From positions 1-14,013 of the forward strand of contig JASMCQ010000061.1 of the NCBI GenBank assembly GCA_030753265.1: DNA of 14,013 nucleotides. The letters are read 5' to 3'. Origin of the DNA: Dehalococcoidia bacterium (GTDB taxonomy: Bacteria > Chloroflexota > Dehalococcoidia > UBA3495). Under the pieces are notes generated by a model. That model was not told the DNA's origin, did no database searches, and saw nothing but the letters and a program-made list of their open reading frames with translations. Made by a program: the position numbers and the translations under genes. The stretch's first letter is position 1. Each line of letters opens with the position of its first letter. Of this stretch, positions 1 through 5,375 are shown piece by piece.

Positions 1-336
1 GCGCAGAAAGGAGGTGAAGGCTCAAACGATCGATAGGCGAAGACTTCATAACCGGACCCTCAGGCAGCTCACCCAAGCTCTTCCACACCTCTGATCTCTC
101 GGGTCCCAAACTGTCCCATTTGTGCTGGTCGCCAACAGTCGAGCATGCGAAAGATGCAGCCCTAGTCACGCTTTCAATTCGGATACTCGGCACATACGTT
201 GGCCGCACGGTAGTGCCAGGGGTTTGGGGCTTGGAAGACGATCGTACTCGACGGGGTTGGAGACCCCGGCCGGCGCCAACCGAGCCTCGGGCGCCGTAGC
301 GAGCGCGGTAAACACAGAGGCCGGGCGGTTGCGGGT
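1..336. other. Non-coding stretch downstream of the archaellin gene
   Basis: I see no convincing gene here on either strand. The stretch lies 3' of the leftward archaellin-like gene. A Shine-Dalgarno-like string (AAAGGAGGTG) near base 8 is not followed by a usable start codon and open frame. No tRNA or rRNA pattern, direct repeat array or obvious hairpin terminator was recognised. Confidence 0.5.
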
Positions 337-939
337 TCAGTTGAGCCGCATGATTGTGTCTAGGGAGGTGGGTGTGCTCCGTTGGACAAGCAACACCGAG
401 CCGTTGGGCGGGATCAATTCCAGGCTGAACATCGTGTCGGGGCCCAGGGGGTTGGCGAGCTGGTCCGAACCGCCCACGGTCGAGTCCAGGCCGCTCAGCC
501 TGATTTCGTACAACTCGTTCGGCTCCAGGAACATGTCCGAGTCGGTGCTGCCAAGTCCCGTCACCGAGAAGCTGGAAGGGGAGTCAAATGTCCTGGACTG
601 GCTCGAGTCGGAATACTTGACGATTATCTTGCCTGGGGTCAGGTCGATGGACTCCCCGCCGCCGGCGCTAGCCACCTGGAGGACTATGTCCGACACCACG
701 CCGGAGGCGCCAGTGGTGGAGGCGGTCACAACGACCGAGCCCCTGAGTTCCATGACATCCAGGCGCCCCAATGTACTCTGGATGGTCTCTTGGGCCGTGT
801 TGGAGAAGAGGACGCCGGAGGTTATCGCGGCGTTAGCGAAGCCGACCGCGACGACCACGAGGGCAATCACCATTATGGCCGCCTCAATGCCGATGATGCC
901 CGATTCATTCCGAAGCTGTTCAGTCTTCGGAGGTAGCAT
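337..939 (-). CDS. Archaellin (archaeal-type flagellin, FlaB/ArlB-like) with class III signal peptide
   Basis: The 200-residue product looks like a filament subunit of an archaellum. The N-terminus has a short polar leader ending in Gly14, then a hydrophobic helix starting IIGIEAAIMVIALVVVAVGF. This matches the class III (type IV pilin-like) signal: cleavage is expected after Gly14, leaving Glu at mature position 5. The helix runs into ETIQSTL and a segment with ELRGSVVV, the layout seen in archaellins (long N-terminal alpha helix, then a beta-rich outer domain). The rest is Ser/Thr/Gly-rich, as expected for a surface domain. Start: ATG at 939 is preceded by a GGAGGGGGA stretch; an upstream in-frame GTG at 972 would add 11 residues and is the alternative. 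No archaellum motor or platform genes (ArlH, ArlI, ArlJ) or prepilin peptidase lie in the window. The gene is alone and has its own promoter. A pseudopilin or adhesion pilin is the main alternative. Confidence 0.8.
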   Translation of the reverse strand: MLPPKTEQLRNESGIIGIEAAIMVIALVVVAVGFANAAITSGVLFSNTAQETIQSTLGRLDVMELRGSVVVTASTTGASGVVSDIVLQVASAGGGESIDLTPGKIIVKYSDSSQSRTFDSPSSFSVTGLGSTDSDMFLEPNELYEIRLSGLDSTVGGSDQLANPLGPDTMFSLELIPPNGSVLLVQRSTPTSLDTIMRLN

Positions 940-997
940 GGGCCGGCTCCCCCTCCGGGAATTTCCTTCCACACCTCCACCACCTCACCAAAAGGAA

Positions 998-1025
998 ATT
1001 ATAACTTTGGCCAAATTGCTGTCGA
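998..1025 (-). promoter_or_regulatory. Sigma70-type promoter of the archaellin gene
   Basis: On the minus strand TCGACA (1025-1020, one mismatch to TTGACA) is separated by 16 bases from a perfect TATAAT (1003-998). Transcription would start near 991, giving a leader of about 20 to 50 bases to the two candidate start codons. The spacer contains the perfect 10-base palindrome TTTGGCCAAA at 1006-1015, which could be an operator. The bacterial-type promoter in front of an archaeal-type gene shows that the gene is adapted to a bacterial transcription system. Confidence 0.65.
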
Positions 1026-1240
1026 CATGGGGCTTACACATATATTCAACTAGTGGCCAAGGGTGCGTGGCGCGGCAGTACCGGCTGGCGCAAGAGGTGC
1101 TAGGACCCGAGATGGTCGGCAAAGAACCCACTTGGGCCAATTGCCCTACTTTTACGGTCCACCATAGGGGCCATGAAACGAAGCCGAGGGCTGATTCGCG
1201 GGGTCAAAGTCCTGCGGCTTTCCTTTGAAGAAGAGCAGCG

Positions 1241-1300
1241 GGTAGAAAGGGGGCGCCGACGGAAAACTCCCCATCGGCGCGGCCTTCGGTATCTTCTACC
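1241..1300 (-). terminator. Stem-loop downstream of the selenoprotein operon, possible terminator
   Basis: Outer arms GGTAGAA (1241-1247) and TTCTACC (1294-1300) enclose perfect inner arms GCGCCGA (1253-1259) and TCGGCGC (1274-1280), with AAGG/CCTT pairing in between. The element begins about 30 bases after the TAA stop of the selenoprotein gene. There is no clean U-tract, so a rho-independent terminator is only one reading; a 3' end-stabilising hairpin is another. The surrounding stretch 1026-1330 holds no gene that I can support. Confidence 0.45.
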
Positions 1301-1330
1301 GTGTTCTCAGGATGTAGTGGCCAGGGTCAG

Positions 1331-1852
1331 TTAGAGCAGGTTCGAGTCTAACGCCTCCGCTGCCCGGGCTGCTTTTTCGATCTCGATTTCGTCGGGCTCG
1401 CCGGGCCGGTGCTGAGGGAACACGTAGATGCGGAGGTCCGGCATCCCCAGGGCCGTGGCCTGGGCATGGGCCGCCTTCTCGAAGACATCGTGCACCAGGA
1501 CCATGGCGGGGTGGCCGGCACTCTTGAGGGCAATCCCGTCGCGCACGGCGGCGGAGGTACAGGACCCTCAAGCCCCAACCCCAACCAGCGCGAAGTCCGT
1601 CTCTTGGATTACCTGTTCGATCTTGTCTTTGGGCGCGGGCGCCCAAGTGTTCGGCTTGTAGACTTTCAGGGTACTGGAGGGCTCGAGGGCGCTCTCCACG
1701 TTCTCCTCCAGGTGCTTCCAGAAAACGAGAGACGAGTTGTGCTGGTTGAATATGTAGCCGACAACCTTGCCCTTGAGCGTATCCAGGACCTTCTCCTCGG
1801 CCCGCTCGGGTAAATCGATGTCTCCCACCGGGTCAAACAGTAGTATATCCAT
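1331..1852 (-). CDS. UGSC-family selenoprotein (in-frame TGA at 1570-1568 read as selenocysteine)
   Basis: Read through the TGA, this is one 173-residue protein. Residues 1-94 end in ALVGVGA; the TGA follows as residue 95, then GSCTSAAV, and the frame stays open to TAA at 1333-1331. The resulting U-G-S-C motif after a GVG turn is the signature of the UGSC (seleno)protein family, known from metagenomic selenoproteome surveys, where Sec or Cys occupies the first position. U95 and Cys98 form a UxxC redox pair, so a thiol/selenol oxidoreductase role is likely, but the substrate is unknown. The part after the TGA (AGHPAMVLVHDVFEKAAHAQ, then PDLRIYVFPQH) continues the conserved fold, which argues against a true stop. 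ATG at 1852 has AGGAGG three bases upstream and lies 10 bases after the previous gene's stop, so it is probably co-transcribed and translationally coupled. SelA/B/C/D must be encoded elsewhere in the genome. Confidence 0.87.
1523..1572 (-). promoter_or_regulatory. Bacterial SECIS-like element within the selenoprotein gene
   Basis: Directly at and after the TGA, the minus strand has arms CTTGAGGG (1572-1565, containing the TGA) and CCCTCAAG (1530-1523), a perfect 8-base pairing. Nested inside is a small hairpin with stem CCGT/ACGG and a five-base loop GCGCG whose first base is G, starting 24 bases after the TGA. Bacterial SECIS elements need an apical loop with an early G about 16-37 bases from the UGA to bind SelB, and this geometry fits. 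The fold was found by eye. Confidence 0.65.
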
Positions 1853-1862
1853 GGTCCTCCTA

Positions 1863-2936
1863 TCACGCTTTGGGAAAGTGAACGGCCTTGCTCTGATTGA
1901 GGCCTCCCAGGCTGCCCCAGCCGGGGAAGAGGCCCGCGAAGCCCCCGAGGGACCCCCAACCTCCGGTGGTGAGGATGACCAGGTTCTCCGGTTTCCGGAT
2001 GAAGGGCACCAGGGCTTCGTCGTCGCCGGGGTCGACCAGCTTGTTCCAGTGGAACGGGCTTACCGGGGCGATGGAATGCTTGCGCTTCACTTCCCGGACC
2101 GGGCGCACGGCCCGCTCCATGAGTTCCCGTACCACATCCTGCTTGCTGTAGCCGCCTTTGGATAGGTTTTCCGACGCCAGGGGCCCCAGGGCCAATACCA
2201 TATCTCCGCCACTCAGGTTATTGCTGCCCAGGGTCGCTATCGCGTCGGCAATAACGAAGAGTACATCATCAGAGGAAGTGTACCCGGCACCCGTGCCGAT
2301 GGAATGCGGTGACTCCACGGCGGCGACGGTGACGACCGTTTCCTCCGCTTTGAATCCGAGCCCAACGTGGAGGGGCTCCCAAGGGTTGACGTCCTCGTTC
2401 TCCGCGATGCAGAAGCTGTAGTAGCCGGGGTGGCCGTGGGTGGTTTTGCACGGCTCGCCAGGAAGACCGCCCCCAATATTCCAGAGGATGAGGCGCACCG
2501 CCCGCCCGATGGTGGCGTTGGCCCGGGAGCCATGGCCCAGCGCCCCTTCCGCGGTGTTGAACCCCAGGCTCTTCACCGCCGGGCCGCTCACGACAACCAG
2601 CGGGGCGCAACAATGGGTCGTTGTCTGCACGCCGTTCAGGTTGAAGGGCTCCTCCAGCATCGCCTCTAGGGCGGCGATGACGATGGGAACGTACTCGACC
2701 AGACACCCGGCCATGACGCAGTTGATGGCGATCTTCTCGATGGTGGCGATGCCGTTTCGGGGGTTGACGATGCCCACCACCTCTTTGGGGTCACGGCCCA
2801 GATAGTCGATGATCCGTTCGATCGCTTCCTGGGTTGGCGGCACCACCGGTAGCCCGTCGGTCCAGCCCTGTTGGTAGCAGAATTCCACAGCCGCCGCGAT
2901 ATCCGGCACCTTGAAGGTGTGTGAAAGCAGTTGCAA
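1863..2936 (-). CDS. Conserved protein of unknown function, partner of the UGSC selenoprotein
   Basis: The 357-residue product is soluble, with no signal peptide or membrane segment. I recognise the conserved flavour (an N-terminal GWTDGLPVVPPT motif, later RANATIGRAVRLILWNIGGG and HGHPGYYSFCIAENE) as that of an uncharacterised family seen in Chloroflexota and Actinobacteria, but I cannot give a function. Possible redox or metal ligands are Cys73 and Cys78 in NCVMAGC, Cys109 and Cys110 in THCCAP, and later Cys/His residues in EPCKTTHGHPG. The C-terminus repeats GWGSLGG twice, 13 residues apart. Start: TTG at 2936 sits five bases after GGAGG in GGGGAGGTAACT. An upstream GTG at 2981 lacks a good ribosome binding site and would add a non-conserved-looking tail. 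It is the first gene of a two-gene operon with the selenoprotein, which suggests that the two proteins act together. Confidence 0.75.
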   Translation of the reverse strand: MQLLSHTFKVPDIAAAVEFCYQQGWTDGLPVVPPTQEAIERIIDYLGRDPKEVVGIVNPRNGIATIEKIAINCVMAGCLVEYVPIVIAALEAMLEEPFNLNGVQTTTHCCAPLVVVSGPAVKSLGFNTAEGALGHGSRANATIGRAVRLILWNIGGGLPGEPCKTTHGHPGYYSFCIAENEDVNPWEPLHVGLGFKAEETVVTVAAVESPHSIGTGAGYTSSDDVLFVIADAIATLGSNNLSGGDMVLALGPLASENLSKGGYSKQDVVRELMERAVRPVREVKRKHSIAPVSPFHWNKLVDPGDDEALVPFIRKPENLVILTTGGWGSLGGFAGLFPGWGSLGGLNQSKAVHFPKA

Positions 2937-2958
2937 AGTTACCTCCCCCTGTCGACTG

Positions 2959-2979
2959 GACCGGCGGAGGGCCGCCGTC
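2959..2979 (-). promoter_or_regulatory. GC-rich leader hairpin just upstream of the TTG start
   Basis: In the 5' leader of the selenoprotein operon, CGGCGG and CCGCCG pair around a CCCT loop, with GA/TC able to extend the stem. The hairpin ends about 11 bases before the GGGGAGG ribosome binding site. It could modulate translation or be incidental GC-rich structure. Confidence 0.35.
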
Positions 2980-3034
2980 ACCCCACGGCGCCGGCGAGAC
3001 CCCGGTCTGATATGAGACTCTTCTAATATTCGGA

Positions 3035-3063
3035 ATTCTACCGGTGGCCCAACCGGGCGTCAA
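3035..3063 (-). promoter_or_regulatory. Sigma70-type promoter of the selenoprotein operon
   Basis: The minus strand carries TTGACG (3063-3058), a 17-base spacer and TAGAAT (3040-3035). Each hexamer is one base from consensus at ideal spacing. Transcription would start near 3028, giving a leader of about 90 bases before the TTG at 2936. Between here and the next gene, the stretch 2937-3385 holds only this promoter, the leader hairpin and the rightward promoter at 3258. Confidence 0.6.
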
Positions 3064-3257
3064 GGATCGAACATCCGAAGGGGTGAGGCGTAAAGGCGGG
3101 GCTACTGAGGAACATTATGTAAAGAACTTTGGTCACGATTCGAAGACAAAAAGGCGTCGGCGACTGAGCTGGGCCACCGGGGAAATGTACCGCCGGCTAG
3201 GATTTCCGGCCAACCGGCTGGAGATTTTGCCAGGCTCCGGATTCGGCGGGAAACCGA

Positions 3258-3285
3258 TTGACACTAGATAGCGAAAAGCTATGCT
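3258..3285 (+). promoter_or_regulatory. Sigma70-type promoter of the 100-residue protein gene
   Basis: A perfect TTGACA (3258-3263) is followed by a 16-base spacer and TATGCT (3280-3285). The perfect inverted repeat ATAGC-GAAAA-GCTAT (3268-3282) covers the spacer and the front of the -10, a position where a repressor could bind. A small GC hairpin CCGGGC-GGCTG-GCCCGG lies at 3286-3302, around the expected transcription start. The leader would be about 90 bases. Confidence 0.55.
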
Positions 3286-3385
3286 CCGGGCGGCTGGCCC
3301 GGGCTCGTTGACTGTGGCAAGTCGACGCGGGGGACCCTGCCTGGTGCCGAATCGAATCGTCTACAGGAAAGAGGAGGACACGCCC

Positions 3386-3688
3386 ATGATTTTCGTCGCT
3401 ATAGCTGAACATACTCCGGCCATGTGCCCAGGCAGCAACAAGGAGGTCATGGACATGCTGGGCGAGGCCATGTCGACGATCCCTGACCTTGAGAAGAAAC
3501 ACAACGTAAAGAACTTGGGGACCTACGTCCTGCTGGGCGCCCACAAGAACATCATGATACTGGATGCGCCCAGCTTCGAGGCGGCGGAGTTGTTGCTTCT
3601 CGAATCCAGGATGATCGCGTGGAACACGGTGCAGATCAGCCAGGCCCACACTCCGGAACAGGCGATGGCTCTAACCATGGGAGAGTAG
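3386..3688 (+). CDS. Small conserved protein of unknown function (100 residues)
   Basis: The product begins MIFVAIAEHTPAMCPGSNKE and has a pattern of alternating short strands and helices: FVAIAEH, a helix around VMDMLGEAMS, then TYVLLGAHKNIMILDA and a helix FEAAELLLLESR. This resembles a compact ferredoxin-like (dimeric alpha-beta barrel, GYD or DUF3303-like) fold, but I cannot assign a family with confidence. The single Cys14 in the MCPG motif is the most striking residue. Start: ATG at 3386 has AGGAGG about eight bases upstream. An in-frame ATG at 3281 would add a non-conserved-looking stretch and starts at the -10 box, so it is rejected. The gene is monocistronic by spacing, with a hairpin right after its stop. 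Confidence 0.75.
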   Translation: MIFVAIAEHTPAMCPGSNKEVMDMLGEAMSTIPDLEKKHNVKNLGTYVLLGAHKNIMILDAPSFEAAELLLLESRMIAWNTVQISQAHTPEQAMALTMGE

Positions 3689-3700
3689 TGCCAGCGGGTC

Positions 3701-3725
3701 CGGCCGTGTGGCCCAACACCGGCCG
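3701..3725 (+). terminator. Hairpin after the 100-residue protein gene
   Basis: CGGCCGTGT (3701-3709) pairs with ACA-c-CGGCCG (3716-3725), with one bulged base. It starts 12 bases after the TAG stop. It has no U-tract, so its role as a terminator is tentative. The remaining bases up to 3964 contain only the -10 element of the next gene. Confidence 0.35.
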
Positions 3726-3928
3726 CACGTCGCCCTTCATGGCGTCCCCGGAACGGGCCGGGAAGGATGGCCAGCATCACCAGCCGGCAGGGTCCTCCGG
3801 CCCGCTTCCTTTGGAACCAGGGAGATATGACCGGAGCATGGTGCACCTAGCGCCTCATTCCCGAGGAACCGGGAACATGCCATCAGGACATCCGGAATCG
3901 GCATCGAATCTTCTGGGCCGCCGTCGGG

Positions 3929-3934
3929 TATAAT
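3929..3934 (+). promoter_or_regulatory. Perfect TATAAT -10 box upstream of the M20-family gene
   Basis: TATAAT lies about 30 bases ahead of the GTG start, at a sensible distance for a short leader. No convincing -35 hexamer is found at 16-18 bases upstream, so the promoter may depend on an activator or be weak. Confidence 0.4.
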
Positions 3935-3964
3935 AGGCAAACCTACTCTCAGGAGGTGTCCCAC

Positions 3965-5167
3965 GTGCCGAATGCGGATGAGGCGTTCCCGCTGGAGGGA
4001 GGCCTGGACGAGCGCTATTTGATCGATACCCTGGTCGAGCTGGCCAAGGTGCCCACGGAGGTGCCGCTGGGCACGGAAACGTTCATGGAGCCCGACGACC
4101 CCAAGCTGGTCCACTACGTTCAGCAGGTGCTCCGGCCGAAGATTCAATCTCTGGCCGTGTACGACATCCAGGATGTCCCAAGCAACCAGTTGGTGATGCG
4201 GCTCGGCGAGGGCTCTTCCGACGCCTGTATGCTGGTGATGGCCTATACGCCCACCCAACACCACAACCTGATGGAAGACCCGTTCTCGGGCAAGATCGGC
4301 CTCGGGACGGAATGGGGCTACGACGAGCCCTGCGTGTTCGGGCAGGGAATGACCCAGAACAAGGCCCACCACGCCGTGATGCTGGCGGTGTTGAAGCTCC
4401 TGACCGAGCACCAGGCCCAACTTCGAGGCACGGTGTACTTCGCGATAAACAACGAGGGTCTGAGCAGCCACCGGTGCACCGAGGAGATTCTCAAGGCTCT
4501 GGACCGGAAGCCCGATTTCGGCCTGCTGCTGCTCGGCACCGGGTTGCGCGTTTCTCTCGGGAACCGGGGGCGGGTGGACATCAACGTGGAGGTCCGGGGC
4601 AAGGCGGTCCACTCCAGCGCCCCGAGCCAGGGTCTGAGCGCCATCGCCGGGGCGAACGAGGTGATGAACCGGCTCAAACTGGTCCCGCTTGAGGGTACCC
4701 ACCCCATATTGGGAGGGCGTCACGCCATACCATACCAGTTGACTTTCGAGCCGATGGCTCCCCACACGCTCCCGGAAATAGCGCGCATGAAGGTGGACCG
4801 TCGGCTGCTGCCGGGTGACGACGTGGACCAGGCGGTGGAAGACGTCCGGAAGACCATCGGCGACCTGTCGCCCTATCAGGTGTCCGTTGAGAAGGGAGAG
4901 TACATGCTTCCTGCGTTGGTGGACGCGGAGCACCGGGGGGTTCAAGCGCTGATGGAGGCCCACCGCCAGGTGCGCGGCAGCGAGCCGGAGACCTTCCACG
5001 GTATCGGGACTTTCGACGCCGGAGGCCAGTGCTCCGCCGGTGTCCCCGCGGTGATGTACGGGGCCGGAGGCGGTGGCTCATTCATCGGCGTGGACTTCGC
5101 TCCCGTCTCTCAGGTTATCGACGAGGCCCGGGTGGTGACCCGCACCATCCTGTCCCTCGTCGGCTAG
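3965..5167 (+). CDS. M20-family peptidase homologue with altered metal-binding site
   Basis: The 400-residue length and the domain order fit M20 metallopeptidases (ArgE/DapE/carboxypeptidase G2 type): an alpha/beta catalytic domain is interrupted by a dimerisation domain starting near GNRGRVDINVEVRGKAVHSS. The catalytic landmarks are changed. Where the family has GHxD, this protein has T95-P-T-Q98. The GRGxxD motif reads GQGMTQ, with Gln131 in place of the bridging Asp. The DEE motif reads NNE. The C-terminal GGGxHTPDE-type histidine region reads APVSQVIDEA. By my alignment most canonical zinc ligands are missing. It may be a non-catalytic binding protein or use a different chemistry. Start: GTG at 3965 lies eight bases after AGGAGG; the earlier GTG at 3956 overlaps that site. 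It has no signal peptide and is probably cytoplasmic. Its substrate is unknown. Confidence 0.8.
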   Translation: MPNADEAFPLEGGLDERYLIDTLVELAKVPTEVPLGTETFMEPDDPKLVHYVQQVLRPKIQSLAVYDIQDVPSNQLVMRLGEGSSDACMLVMAYTPTQHHNLMEDPFSGKIGLGTEWGYDEPCVFGQGMTQNKAHHAVMLAVLKLLTEHQAQLRGTVYFAINNEGLSSHRCTEEILKALDRKPDFGLLLLGTGLRVSLGNRGRVDINVEVRGKAVHSSAPSQGLSAIAGANEVMNRLKLVPLEGTHPILGGRHAIPYQLTFEPMAPHTLPEIARMKVDRRLLPGDDVDQAVEDVRKTIGDLSPYQVSVEKGEYMLPALVDAEHRGVQALMEAHRQVRGSEPETFHGIGTFDAGGQCSAGVPAVMYGAGGGGSFIGVDFAPVSQVIDEARVVTRTILSLVG

Positions 5168-5274
5168 AACCCACCGGGCGACGCCGCCGCCCTGCCTGAG
5201 GGGTGGTCCCAAGTCTAGAACTGAGTCAACTTGGTTCTAACGGGGTGTCCCTTTGACCATGGGTATATCCAACA

Positions 5275-5337
5275 CCGTTCGTGGTGAGCTTGCATAACCA
5301 CCAATCCCGGGCCCTTGGACAAGCTGAGGGGGAACGG
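5275..5337. repeat. Degenerate REP-like inverted repeat pair
   Basis: The left arm (5275-5292) starts CCGTTCGTGGTGAGCTTG; the right arm (5312-5337) contains GACAAGCTGAGGGGGAACGG. The arms pair through CCGTTC/GAACGG and AGCTTG/CAAGCT. Both resemble the widespread bacterial intergenic repeat built on CCGTTCG...TGAGCTTGTCGAA, here with several mismatches. It lies between the converging peptidase-like and NnrS genes, a typical site for such elements, and may act as a two-way transcription stop. Confidence 0.6.
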
Positions 5338-5375
5338 CTGATCACAACGGCGGTTTCCGGTACCAGGCCCTAGCC

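Noticed and set aside
8..20. AAAGGAGGTG resembling the complement of the 16S rRNA 3' end
   Set aside because: The match stops after GGTGA; the following bases do not continue as 16S rRNA, so it is only a Shine-Dalgarno-like string.
122..1228. Long rightward open frame of 368 codons
   Set aside because: It runs antisense across the archaellin gene and its promoter, its translation has no recognisable domain and is rich in Arg/Ser/Pro, and no ribosome binding site was found. The opposite-strand gene explains the coding signal.
1331..1852. Two separate small genes, or a nonsense-mutated pseudogene, at the TGA
   Set aside because: The frame stays open on both sides, the TGA falls exactly at the U of a UGSC motif, and a SECIS-like fold follows. 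A random nonsense mutation would not be expected to show all three.
3044..3271. 75-codon rightward open frame before the 100-residue protein
   Set aside because: It overlaps the divergent promoter of the selenoprotein operon and the TTGACA of the next gene, lacks a ribosome binding site and has an Arg/Lys-rich, featureless translation.
3737..4999. 420-codon leftward open frame
   Set aside because: It is the mirror of the M20-family gene in GC-rich DNA; the His/Arg/Val-rich translation matches no family I know, while the plus strand has a clear homologue with a ribosome binding site.
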